Shown: positions 49,990 to 58,699 of the stretch, piece by piece
Position numbering within the stretch: the first letter of the stretch is position 1
How the letters are laid out: every line of letters begins with the position of its first letter
From: Pantoea rodasii
Lineage (GTDB): Bacteria; Pseudomonadota; Gammaproteobacteria; Enterobacterales; Enterobacteriaceae
Assembly: GCF_002095465.1 (NCBI RefSeq)
Contig: NZ_MLFP01000013.1
Span: 1-64,000, forward strand
Direction: 5' to 3'
Length of the DNA: 64,000 nucleotides
Made by a program: the position numbers and the translations under genes
Notes under the pieces: generated by a model
Databases searched by the model: none
The model's input: the letters and a program-made list of their open reading frames with translations, nothing else
What the model was told of the DNA's origin: nothing

Positions 49990-50030
49990 TTGACAAAAAA
50001 ATCGGCTGGGCGAATTGTATAAACCGTTTA
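49990..50030 (+). promoter_or_regulatory. Promoter with overlapping operator for the arm 1 binding protein
   Basis: A consensus -35 box TTGACA (49990-49995) with a TTGTAT-like -10 at 50015-50020, overlapped by the half-spaced palindrome TAAAC-C-GTTTA at 50020-50030, a one-base-shorter relative of the operators at 48625 and 48794. It lies 218 bases before the binding-protein gene. Confidence 0.6.
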
Positions 50031-50247
50031 CCGCAGTACCGGGAATAACTTCCCAGCCTGATTCACACTATTTCACCCCGTACTCCCAGCGGATGGGATA
50101 CCGAACTAGTTGAACCCGGTGGCATGAAAAAACATGGCCTTAACGCTGTGTTCTGCTTTATTTCATCGATATTTGCCAGCCAAAATAACCTCTCAGCGTG
50201 ATAGCGCTGTGAAACGCTGATTATTATTTATTCCCGACGAGGAACAC

Positions 50248-51197
50248 ATGATGTCATCTTTCACCGGAAAACTGCGTTCAATAGTTTTGGCCACTGCAAT
50301 ACTTTCATCAGGTTCGCTTTTTACATTAGCCCAGGCCGCGCCCACTTATGCCTTAGTACAAATAAATCAACAGGCGCTGTTTTTAACCTGATGAATCAAG
50401 GGGCTCAGGAAGCCGCTAAAGCCAGTGGTAAAGAACTGGTGATTTATAACGCCAACGATAATCCCGTGGCGCAAAACGATGCCATTGAAAACTATATTCA
50501 ACAGGGCGTGAAAGGCATTTTAGTCGATGCCATCGACGTTAACGGCATTATGCCGGCAATTAAAGAAGCTGCTGCGGCGAAAATCCCGGTGATTGCGATT
50601 GATGCCGTATTACCGGCAGGTCCGCAAGCGTCGCAGGTTGGAGTGGATAATCTTGAAGGCGGTAAAATCCTCGGTAAATATTTTGTCGATTACGTAGCAA
50701 AAGAGATGGGGGGTAAAGCGCGATTAGGCATTGTCGGTGCGCTGAACTCAGCGATTCAAAACCAGCGTCAGAAAGGGTTTGAGGACACCATCAAAAGTAA
50801 CAGCAAAATCACCGTGGCTGACGTAGTGGATGGTCAGAATATCCAGGATAACGCGATGACAGCCGCAGAAAACCTGATCACCGGTAATCCGGACCTCACC
50901 GCGATTTACGCTACCGGCGAACCGGCGCTGCTCGGTGCCATTGCAGCGGTGGAAAACCAGGGGCGCCAGAAGGATATCAAGGTGTTTGGTTGGGATCTGA
51001 CAGCAAAAGCCATCAGCGGGATTGACGGCGGTTATGTGACGGCGGTGCTGCAACAGGATCCGAAGAAAATGGGCGAAGAGGCGCTGAAAGCACTTAACAC
51101 CATTACCGAAGGAAAAACCGTCAACAAAACAATTTTGGTGCCGGCCACCGTGGTGACCAAAGCGAACGTAGATACCTATCGTCCGCTGTTTAAGTAA
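50248..51197 (+). pseudogene. Sugar-type ABC substrate-binding protein, arm 1, frameshifted
   Basis: A periplasmic type 1 binding protein of about 316 residues. The signal peptide is MMSSFTGKLRSIVLATAILS followed by SGSLFTLAQAA; the mature part, YALVQINQQALFF, meets NLMNQGAQEAAKASGKELVI after a break at T5 (50380-50384) where six T would keep frame. The remainder is intact: GVKGILVDAIDVNGI, VGVDNLEGGKILGKYF, LTAIYATGEPALLGA and GYVTAVLQQDPKKMGEEALK. It belongs to the RbsB/FrcB group and serves the ABC genes of the minus-strand operon; a GAGGAACAC ribosome site precedes it. Confidence 0.85.
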
Positions 51198-51213
51198 TTA
51201 CGTTATGGCGAGA

Positions 51214-51231
51214 GGTGGCCGAAAGGCCACC
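51214..51231. terminator. Hairpin between convergent binding-protein and kinase genes
   Basis: Stem GGTGGCC / GGCCACC with a GAAA tetraloop, between the convergent stops at 51197 and 51233. No T run follows. Confidence 0.6.
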
Positions 51232-51232
51232 G

Positions 51233-52098
51233 TTAAAGCCCCACGGCCAGCAGTGCACAGAGTTCTTCTTCAGTGGGGAAGGCCTTAAATGTTCCGGTGC
51301 GGCTCACGGTGATGGCGGCAGCCGCGCTCGCATGCTGCAGTGCGAGCGCATCAGGTGTGACGCCGCGTAGCAAGGCCGATGCGAGCAGCACCGCCAGGAA
51401 CGTATCGCCTGCACCGGTGCTATCCACTGACTGAACCGGTGTTGCCGGGCAGAAATGGTGCTGGGAATCGGTGATCAGTTCAGCACCAGCGGCACCTTGA
51501 GTGATAACTAAAGTGGCGATACCTGCAGGTTGCAGCAGTTCGGCTTCGTGTTGATTAACCACGGCAATATCCACCAGCGGCCATAGATCGGCGAAGTCGG
51601 GATTGACGGGTGAAGGATTAAATACGGTGATGAGCCCATGATTTTTCGCCCAGCTAAAGAGTGCACGGGTTTTCTCAACGGAGAAATTACCCTGCTGCAG
51701 CAAAATATCGCCGGCTGAGGCATCCGCTAAGTGCGCCAGGATAATATCCAATGTCAGCGCATTGGCCGCTGCCATGGTGGTAATAATCGCATTGTCGCCG
51801 TCATCGCTGGTAAAGATAATTGAGGTGTCACTGTGTTCAGCAATATTATTTTCAGGCAGTAACATTAATGTTTCGTTGTGCATGCAATTGCGAATCCACT
51901 GACCGTTAATATCGTCACCGGTGGCGGCAATTAATTGTGTTTCGATACCACAGCGGGAAATGACAATCGCCTGATTGGCGCCTTTTCCGCCGATGTCTTG
52001 CGATATTTTTACGCCATGAATGGATGCGCCTTTTGTGGCAACTCATGAATGGACCAGGTTTCATCAACCACAATATTACCTGCAACATAGACACGCAT
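51233..52098 (-). pseudogene. PfkB family (ribokinase-like) kinase, frameshifted
   Basis: Repaired, it has about 288 residues. N-terminus: MRVYVAGNIVVDETWSIHEL, then after the break KISQDIGGKGANQAIVISRC (the GGKGAN motif that binds the sugar) and GIETQLIAATGDD; C-terminal ATP/anion-hole motif VDSTGAGDTFLAVLLASALL with the catalytic Asp. The break is at T4 52031-52034 on the plus strand (five would keep frame). It would phosphorylate the imported sugar, nucleoside or hydroxymethyl compound. It lies 27 bases from the divergent BtpA gene, start to start. Confidence 0.87.
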
Positions 52099-52125
52099 AG
52101 GTTTCTCGTTAATAAGGTGAAAGAG

Positions 52126-52970
52126 ATGGCTTCTATATCAGCAGAAAAAAGTAACGCGATACAAGATATTTTTTCACGTAAGAAAGCAGTGATTGGCGTT
52201 ATTCACTGTGATGCCTTTCCTGGTGCGCCGAAATATCGAGGTAAGCCGGTGAAAGATATTATCGACCGCGCATTGCGTGACGCGGAAAACTACCTTTCAG
52301 GCGGCGTACATGGATTGATCGTTGAAAACCATGGCGATATTCCCTTTGCCAAACCTGAAGATATTGGCCCAGAAACAGCCGCATTTTTGGCGGTTATCAC
52401 GGAAAAAATTCGTGAACGCTTTGGCGCACCACTTGGCATCAACGTATTAGCCAATGCCGCCATTCCCGCCATTGCCACTGCGTTAGCGGGGGGCGCGAGT
52501 TTCGTGCGCGTCAATCAGTGGCGAATGCCTATATCGCTAACGAAGGTTTTATTGAAGGTGCGGCGGCTAAAGCGCTGCGCTACCGCAGCCAGTTACGTGC
52601 CGATCACATTCGTGTCTTCGCAGACAGCCATGTCAAACACGGCAGCCATGCCATTGTGGCCGACCGTTCCATCCAGGAACTGACGCGGGATGTCGACTTT
52701 TTTGAAGCTGATGCGGTGATCGCCACCGGGCAGCGCACCGGCGACAGCGCCACGCTGAGTGAAATTGATGAAATCCGTGCCGCTACCGAATTGCCGCTAC
52801 TGGTGGGCTCGGGCGTTACCCCGGCTAACGTATGCCAGATTTTAGGGCGTACGCAAGGCGTGATTGTTGCCAGCACCATGAAAGTGGATGGCGTGTGGTG
52901 GAACGAGGTGGAGTTAGCGCGAGTAAAACACTTTATGTCGGTGGCGCAGGCCGCGCTGGAGGAGGCGTGA
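52126..52970 (+). pseudogene. BtpA/SgcQ family TIM-barrel protein, frameshifted
   Basis: A BtpA-family protein of about 282 residues. It has KAVIGVIHCDAFPGAPKYRG, LSGGVHGLIVENHGDIPF, GINVLANAAIPAIATALAGG and, after the break, ADHIRVFADSHVKHGSHAIV, DAVIATGQRTGD and LLVGSGVTPANVCQILG. The last is a phosphate-binding loop typical of such barrels, suggesting a phosphorylated substrate made by the PfkB kinase. The frame breaks at GG 52520-52521 (NQW/ANAYI; three G would keep it). It heads the plus-strand operon; TenA-like starts at its stop (TGATG). Confidence 0.85.
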
Positions 52971-53626
52971 TGGTCAGTTTTACCGATCAACTTCTCGAAC
53001 AGCATCAGCAGGTGTGGCAAGAGATGCAGCAGCATCGATTTGTGCGGGATATCGAACAGGATCAACTGCCCGACAGCGTATTCAACCGCTATCTGGTGTT
53101 CGAAGGTAACTTTGTCGCCACCGCGATTGCCATCTTTGCGCTGGCCGTCAGCAAAGCGCCCGATATTCGTCAACAGCGCTGGTTGATTGGCGTGCTCAAC
53201 GCGCTGGTGGATACGCAGATTGCCTGGTTCGAAGCGGTGCTGGCCAGACGCGATATCCAGCCTGAGGAGTATCCCGATGACTTGCCGGGCGTCACCACGT
53301 TTCGTGATGGCATGCTGCGGGTGGCTCAGCAGGGCAACTATGCCGAGATCATTACGCTGATGTTTGGCGCCGAGTGGATGTACTACCACTGGTGCAAACG
53401 CGTCAGCGAGCAAAGCCAGCAGGATGCTGACGTCCGTCGCTGGGTAGAGATGCATGCCGAAGAGGAGTTTCACCAGCAGGCGTTGTGGCTCAAAGCCGAG
53501 CTGGACGCGTGTGCATCAATCCTCAGCACCGAGGAGAAACAGCGGCTCTCCGCGCTTTACGGCACTGTGCTGCAATGGGAAATCGACTTCCACACTGCGG
53601 CCTATCAGGAGGGCGAAGATGAATAG
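52970..53626 (+). CDS. TenA/THI-4 family protein (TenA_E-like)
   Basis: A 218-residue all-helical protein of the TenA family, with a conserved Asp/Tyr-rich N-terminal segment (DQLPDSVFNRYLVFEGNF), GAEWMYYHWCKRVSEQ and WVEMHAEEEFHQQALWLKAE. In TenA enzymes that hydrolyse aminopyrimidines the mid-protein segment carries a catalytic Cys; here a Glu (GAEWMYY) is in about that place, the TenA_E pattern. It may therefore release an amine from an aminopyrimidine- or thiamine-like compound, but assignment is tentative. It is coupled to BtpA (TGATG) and overlaps the ATPase gene by 8 bases. Confidence 0.8.
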   Translation: MVSFTDQLLEQHQQVWQEMQQHRFVRDIEQDQLPDSVFNRYLVFEGNFVATAIAIFALAVSKAPDIRQQRWLIGVLNALVDTQIAWFEAVLARRDIQPEEYPDDLPGVTTFRDGMLRVAQQGNYAEIITLMFGAEWMYYHWCKRVSEQSQQDADVRRWVEMHAEEEFHQQALWLKAELDACASILSTEEKQRLSALYGTVLQWEIDFHTAAYQEGEDE

Positions 53627-54386
53627 CTGCTTCATCGAAGCGCGCAACATCTGTAAGCGCTTTGGCGCATTAACTGCGCTGAGCCAGGTCAATTTATCGA
53701 TTCATCGCGGCGAAGTGCTGGCACTACTCGGTGATAACGGGGCGGGGAAATCCACCTTTACCAAGGTACTGTCGGGAGCCTACAGCGCCAGCGAGGGGGA
53801 ACTGTGGATCGAGGGTAAAGCGGTGAAATTCACCTCCCCTCGTCAGGCTGCGGAACACGGTATCGCCACCATTTATCAGGAGCTGGCACTGGCGGAGAAC
53901 TTGTCGATTGCTGAAAACGTATTTCTCGGGCGCGAACTCAAGCGCCGGGTACTGGGTATCCCTTTCCTGAAACGCCGCGCGATGCGGGAACAGGTCGATC
54001 AGCTGTTAAAAGATCTGGATGCACATATCTCCGATGCCGAAGCGGCGGTGGGCAGCTTGTCGGGCGGTCAGCGCCAGGCAGTGGCGATCTGCCGTGCGCT
54101 CAACCTCAACGCACAGTTAGTGATCATGGATGAGCCCACTGCCGCGCTGGCGGTGGCCGAAACGCAGAAGGTGTTGCAGCTCACGCGTCGTCTGGCGGAA
54201 CGCGGCTGTGCGGTGGTGTTGATCAGCCACAACATCAGCGATGTGTTTGCCGTGGCTGACCGCATGGTGGTGTTCCGTCGTGGCCGGAAAATTGCCGAAC
54301 GGCGCCATGCCGACACCACACCTGACGAAATCGTTTCACTCATTACTGGCGCGCATCCCGATGCGCGCATTTTTGAAAACACCTAA
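53619..54386 (+). CDS. Sugar-type ABC transporter ATPase, single domain, arm 2
   Basis: A 255-residue ABC ATPase: Walker A GDNGAGKST, Q-loop TIYQELALAENL, signature LSGGQRQAVAICRA, Walker B LVIMDEPTAAL and LISHNISDVFAVADR. It is a single domain like its counterpart in arm 1, and similar to it throughout, suggesting duplication. It is followed 17 bases later by the binding protein and then two permease genes. Confidence 0.92.
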   Translation: MNSCFIEARNICKRFGALTALSQVNLSIHRGEVLALLGDNGAGKSTFTKVLSGAYSASEGELWIEGKAVKFTSPRQAAEHGIATIYQELALAENLSIAENVFLGRELKRRVLGIPFLKRRAMREQVDQLLKDLDAHISDAEAAVGSLSGGQRQAVAICRALNLNAQLVIMDEPTAALAVAETQKVLQLTRRLAERGCAVVLISHNISDVFAVADRMVVFRRGRKIAERRHADTTPDEIVSLITGAHPDARIFENT

Positions 54387-54403
54387 CACCAGGGGAAATT
54401 ATT

Positions 54404-55375
54404 ATGCGTCGAATTGCTACGGCTGTTTGTTCTCTGTCACTGCTGGTCTCAGGTTGTGCACTGGCGGCGGAAAAAGTCGCCTTTGTGCCACAAATCATTG
54501 GCATTCCTTATTTTCAGGCCATGGAAGCCGGCGGTAAGCGCGCCGCGAAAGATTTGGGCGTTGAGTTTGTTTACAGCGGCCCGGTAGACACCAACCCAAT
54601 GGACCAACTGCAAATTGTGCAGAACCTGATCGCGCAGAAGGTCAACGCTATCGGTATCAGCGTGCTGGATGCCTCCAGTATTGCGCCGGTAATGGCGCAG
54701 GCGAAATCCAGCAATGTGCATCTCTTTACCAGCGATAGCGATGCGCCCGATAGCGGACGTCCGGTTTATGTCGCCCAGGCTACTGATGAAGGACTGGGTG
54801 ACAGCATCATCGATGAAATGGTGAAGCGCGTGGGTGAGAACGGAAAAATCGGCATTGTCTCCGGCGAAGCCACCGCATCCAACCTCAATAGCTGGATCGG
54901 ATTTATGCAGCAACGCGTGAAGAGCAAATATCCCCATATCACGCTGCTTAAACCGCAGTATGCCGGTGGCTCAGCCAGTCGCGCGGCACAGATCACCACA
55001 GATTTGATGTCGGCGAATCCAGATCTCAAAGGGGTAATCGCCATGGCTTCCACTACCTGCCCTGGTGTGGCACAAGCCATCGAGAGCGCGGGGAAAAACG
55101 GCAAAGTGGTCGGCAGTGGCTTCTGCAGCCCGAATACCGCGCGTGCCTATCTGAAGAGTGGGGCGTTTGGCTACACCGTACTGTGGGACCCGGAAAAACT
55201 CGGTTATCTGACGGTGTGGGCGGGTAAGCAGTTAATCGATGGCAAAGCGTTTGCCGCAGAGAACAAAGTGCCGAGCTTTGCAGAGCCGGTGAAGTTTGAC
55301 AGCAAAACCGGGGTGCTGCTGCTGGGCAGCCCGGCCGTGTTCACTAAAGAGAACGTCGATCAGTTCAACTTCTGA
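54404..55375 (+). CDS. Sugar-type ABC substrate-binding protein, arm 2 (LsrB/RhaS-like)
   Basis: A 323-residue type 1 periplasmic binding protein. A signal peptide (MRRIATAVCSLSLLVSGCAL, then AAEK) has both a possible lipobox (VSGC) and an ALA-A cleavage site. The mature part starts KVAFVPQIIGIPYFQAMEAG and ends VFTKENVDQFNF, which is like LsrB and rhamnose binding proteins. It has HLFTSDSDAPDSGRPVYVAQ. The ligand is unknown; it differs greatly from the arm 1 binding protein. Confidence 0.88.
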   Translation: MRRIATAVCSLSLLVSGCALAAEKVAFVPQIIGIPYFQAMEAGGKRAAKDLGVEFVYSGPVDTNPMDQLQIVQNLIAQKVNAIGISVLDASSIAPVMAQAKSSNVHLFTSDSDAPDSGRPVYVAQATDEGLGDSIIDEMVKRVGENGKIGIVSGEATASNLNSWIGFMQQRVKSKYPHITLLKPQYAGGSASRAAQITTDLMSANPDLKGVIAMASTTCPGVAQAIESAGKNGKVVGSGFCSPNTARAYLKSGAFGYTVLWDPEKLGYLTVWAGKQLIDGKAFAAENKVPSFAEPVKFDSKTGVLLLGSPAVFTKENVDQFNF

Positions 55376-55386
55376 CGGGGCCACAC

Positions 55387-56328
55387 ATGCACATGACTTC
55401 ACGGGAGATTGCCTTATTGGCGATCGCCTTGCTGGCAGTTGGCTGTTTCTCCTGGTTTTCGCCGTGGTTTGCCACGGCGGATAACCTGCTCACCATCTTA
55501 CGCAACAGCAGTGAGTTGCTGCTGATCGCGCTGGGGATGACGTTGGTGATTGCCATGGGCGGGGTGGATGTCTCCGTTGGTGTGGTGATGGGGGTCGCAA
55601 CATGGGGCGTAGGACAACTGCTGATGCTGCAGTCGCCCTGGCTGGCTGCACTTGCGGGGCCGCTGATTGGCTTGCTGGCGGGTCTGCTCACCGCGTTGGT
55701 GGTAGTGGTCGGGCGCATTCCCGCGATAGTGGGCACCCTGGGGTTGTTTGGCGTCTGGCGCACGGCTTTGTTTGTGCTGCTGGGTGGGCAATGGTTATCC
55801 GGACTGCCCGATGATCTGACCCGTGGGCTAATGCACACGCTACTTGGTGTTCCGGTTATGGCATGGATGATCATGCTGGCCTGGGCGCTGGTTTGGCTCG
55901 CACTGCGTCATACGCCTTATGGATTGTGGTTACTGGCCGCGGGGAACTCAGAAGAGAAAGCCAGGCTGGCAGGCATCCCGGTCACTCAGGTGCGCATCGC
56001 CACTTTCCTGATTAGCGGTGTGCTGTGTGGCTTAGCCGCCACCTGTTATATCGCGACCTATCGCAATGTGGAAATGACGGTGGGCGGCAGCCTGGCACTC
56101 GAGGCGATCGCGGCAGTGGTACTGGGCGGCACGCGCATTACTGGCGGTTCATGCAGTCTGCTCGGAACCTTGCTGGGCGTATTGCTGCTGCGCATTCTGC
56201 AGAACGGTTTGCTGTTGGTGGGGGTGCCCTCTTTATGGCAAACGGTCGTCACCGGCACCGTATTGCTGCTGGTGTTAAGCAGTGAGGCCGCCAGTGGTCG
56301 GATACTGACATTCAGGAGGATGGCATGA
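55387..56328 (+). CDS. Sugar-type ABC transporter permease A, arm 2
   Basis: A 313-residue permease of the RbsC/LsrC family: many hydrophobic helices, TLVIAMGGVDVSVGVVMGVA, the loop LAAGNSEEKARLAGI that meets the ATPase, and AVVLGGTRITGGSCSLLGTL. It overlaps the next permease by 4 bases (ATGA). Two permeases with one ATPase would make a heterodimeric channel, as in the Lsr and rhamnose importers. Confidence 0.9.
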   Translation: MHMTSREIALLAIALLAVGCFSWFSPWFATADNLLTILRNSSELLLIALGMTLVIAMGGVDVSVGVVMGVATWGVGQLLMLQSPWLAALAGPLIGLLAGLLTALVVVVGRIPAIVGTLGLFGVWRTALFVLLGGQWLSGLPDDLTRGLMHTLLGVPVMAWMIMLAWALVWLALRHTPYGLWLLAAGNSEEKARLAGIPVTQVRIATFLISGVLCGLAATCYIATYRNVEMTVGGSLALEAIAAVVLGGTRITGGSCSLLGTLLGVLLLRILQNGLLLVGVPSLWQTVVTGTVLLLVLSSEAASGRILTFRRMA

Positions 56329-57269
56329 AAATCATGCATAAATCGCCTGACCTCACCTTACTCGTCGCATTGTGGCTGCTACTCGGCATCGGGATTGTCT
56401 TCGCATTACCGCAGATGCTGGCTTTATGGTCCATCACCTCGATCCTGCAATTCGCTACGCTGCTTGCTCTGGTGGCATTGGGCCAATCGCTGGTGGTGAT
56501 GGCGGGCGGCGGCGGTATTGATCTCTCGGTCGGTGGCAATGTGTCACTTTCCGCTGTAGTCGGCATGCTGGCGCTGCAACAGGGTATCAATCCGGTATTG
56601 CTTCCAGTGATTTGCATGTTGAGTGGAACCGCCGCCGGAGCACTGAATGGCCTGCTGGTGGCGCGTCTGCGGTTATGGCCATTGATCGTCACGCTGGGCA
56701 GTTTTTATCTGTTTTCTGGCCTGGCGTTAGCGTTAACCGGTGGAGCGGCTATCTCAAGCGTTCCAGCAGAACTGACGCAATGGGGCCGAGGAGCAAACTT
56801 CGCGATTCCTGTGCCGTTTCTGACCTGTGTCATCCCTGCCTTTTTTATCGCTTGGTTAATTCTGAGCAAAAGCGCATGGGGGAAATGGATTTATGCCTGT
56901 GGTTTCAATGAGCACGCGACACGACTGGTCGGGATTCCCGTGGATCGTCTGCGCCTGCTGGTTTACTGCCTGAGTGGACTGTTAGCAGGCTGCGCCGGAT
57001 TCATCTCGCTCAGTTGGCTAGGCAGCGCACGACCGGAAATTGGCGTCAATTTAGAACTGGAATCACTCACTGCAGCGTTGCTTGGCGGTGTCGCCATCTT
57101 CGGCGGGCGAGGCAGCGTGGTCGGGGTATTGGCGGCAGCGCTGATGCTGGTGACCATCAAAACCTGCATGTTACAGCTGGGACTGAACAGCGTCTGGCAG
57201 CTCGGCGTGGTGGGCTTGTTATTGATCATCGTGTTAATGGCACAACGACTTTTCATCTATCGGAGATAA
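56325..57269 (+). CDS. Sugar-type ABC transporter permease B, arm 2
   Basis: A 314-residue permease partner of the preceding gene. It has VVMAGGGGIDLSVGGNVSLS, the coupling loop YACGFNEHATRLVGI, and LLGGVAIFGGRGSVVGVLAA. The gene overlaps its partner by 4 bases and ends 3 bases before the M20 gene, so the whole operon is tightly coupled. Confidence 0.9.
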   Translation: MKIMHKSPDLTLLVALWLLLGIGIVFALPQMLALWSITSILQFATLLALVALGQSLVVMAGGGGIDLSVGGNVSLSAVVGMLALQQGINPVLLPVICMLSGTAAGALNGLLVARLRLWPLIVTLGSFYLFSGLALALTGGAAISSVPAELTQWGRGANFAIPVPFLTCVIPAFFIAWLILSKSAWGKWIYACGFNEHATRLVGIPVDRLRLLVYCLSGLLAGCAGFISLSWLGSARPEIGVNLELESLTAALLGGVAIFGGRGSVVGVLAAALMLVTIKTCMLQLGLNSVWQLGVVGLLLIIVLMAQRLFIYRR

Positions 57270-57272
57270 TTT

Positions 57273-58601
57273 ATGAGCCTGACTGAAAAAATTGGCGCAC
57301 ACGTTGATGCCAGCGCCGAGCGCATCGCGCAGACGTTGTGCGACCTGATCGCTTTCCCCTCAATTGTCAAAGTTGACCCGCGTGAAGCCGGGCCGGGAGA
57401 GCGCGACTGCCAGCTTTACTTGCAGCAACGCCTCATCGCGTTGGGGATGACCACCGACTTATGGGATCCCGATGGTCCGGCCTTGTATGCCCAATATGAA
57501 GGGCGGCCAGGAGCCAATAAAGGCCGCACGTTTGAGGGGCGTCCAAATCTCGGAGGCACGCTAACCGGCGCGGGCGGCGGCAAATCGCTGATGCTCACTG
57601 GACACATTGATGTGGTTCCGCCGGGTCCGGCAGAACATTGGCACAGCGATCCTTTTCTGCCGGTGATCAAAAACAATGCGGTCTACGGGCGTGGTGCGGT
57701 CGATATGAAAGGTGGCGTGGCCTGCATGTTGATGGCGGTGGAGTTATTGCAGGACCTCGGTATACGCCTCGCAGGAGACGTGGTATTCACCACGGTGGTA
57801 GATGAGGAGATTGGTGGCATGGGTTCACTGGCGATGGTGGATCGCGGCTTCAAAGCCGATGCCGGTATCATGACCGAGCCGACAGCTAACCGCATTTCAC
57901 CGATCTGCCACGGCATTCTCTGGGCACGCATTATTCTCGATGGCATTGGCGGACATGCAGAACTGACGCCTAACAGCTGGGACAGCAGCGGGCCGGTCGA
58001 TGCGGTGACGCTGTGCCGTCAGATGCTGGATGGTCTCGATGTTCTCAACCGTCGCTGGCAAACGCAGCCCGATAAAAATCATCCGCTGATGGAGATGCCG
58101 AACCAGATCATCGTTACGCAATTGAAAGTGGGCGAGCATCCAGCGTCGATTGCCGGTCGGGCGGAGATCGTCATCGATGTGCAATATCTCCCTGCCGAAA
58201 AAGACGAGATGGGATTGGGCGGCAAGGTGAAACGCGAAATTGAAGAACACGTGGCCAAAGTATGTGCGCTCGATCCGTATCTGGCGAAGCACCCGGCAAA
58301 AGTGGAGTGGATTCTGGATGCAGACTGCGCGGAGATTCCAGCGGATCATCCTTTTGTTGGGGCATTTCAGCAAGGGGTGAATGACGCCGCGCTCAATCCG
58401 CAGCTGGCGGGATTTGGTGCGCATAGTGACATTGGTCTACCCAGCACGCTAGGACAGACGCCCACCGTCAACTTTGGACCGGGCGATCCTGCCATGTCAC
58501 ACCAGCCTAATGAGCATGTACCGATTGCCGATTTGGTGGCCTGCACCAAAGCCATAGCGCTGACGCTGGTGCGCTGGTGTGGCGTAGCCGAAAGCCAATA
58601 G
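57273..58601 (+). CDS. M20 family amidohydrolase, arm 2 (formyl-aminopyrimidine-deformylase-like)
   Basis: A 442-residue M20 metallohydrolase: metal His in LTGHIDVVPPGP, bridging Asp in GRGAVDMKGGVACML, catalytic Glu pair in VDEEIGGMG, then TEPTANRISP and a final SHQPNEHVP. Its length and the early RPNLGGTLTGAGGGKSLMLT segment recall deformylases of the YlmB type, which remove formyl from an aminopyrimidine during thiamine salvage. With a TenA-like gene in the same operon this is notable, though other M20 deacylases look alike. It is unlike the arm 1 M20 (370 residues). A strong terminator follows. Confidence 0.86.
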   Translation: MSLTEKIGAHVDASAERIAQTLCDLIAFPSIVKVDPREAGPGERDCQLYLQQRLIALGMTTDLWDPDGPALYAQYEGRPGANKGRTFEGRPNLGGTLTGAGGGKSLMLTGHIDVVPPGPAEHWHSDPFLPVIKNNAVYGRGAVDMKGGVACMLMAVELLQDLGIRLAGDVVFTTVVDEEIGGMGSLAMVDRGFKADAGIMTEPTANRISPICHGILWARIILDGIGGHAELTPNSWDSSGPVDAVTLCRQMLDGLDVLNRRWQTQPDKNHPLMEMPNQIIVTQLKVGEHPASIAGRAEIVIDVQYLPAEKDEMGLGGKVKREIEEHVAKVCALDPYLAKHPAKVEWILDADCAEIPADHPFVGAFQQGVNDAALNPQLAGFGAHSDIGLPSTLGQTPTVNFGPGDPAMSHQPNEHVPIADLVACTKAIALTLVRWCGVAESQ

Positions 58602-58628
58602 CATTTTCCGCCCGTCCCCGCAGTAATG

Positions 58629-58666
58629 ACCTGCTTAGCGTCCTAACGGAGCGAAGCAGGTTTTTT
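58629..58666 (+). terminator. Terminator of the arm 2 operon
   Basis: Stem ACCTGCTT / AAGCAGGT with a 17-base loop that can partly pair, followed by six T, 28 bases after the M20 stop. Confidence 0.85.
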
Positions 58667-58699
58667 CGTTTTAAAGACCTTAGATCACAATTCAATTAA

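Noticed and set aside
52071..52126. TPP riboswitch ahead of the BtpA/TenA operon
   Set aside because: The gap is only 27 bases and no THI-box-like sequence was seen.
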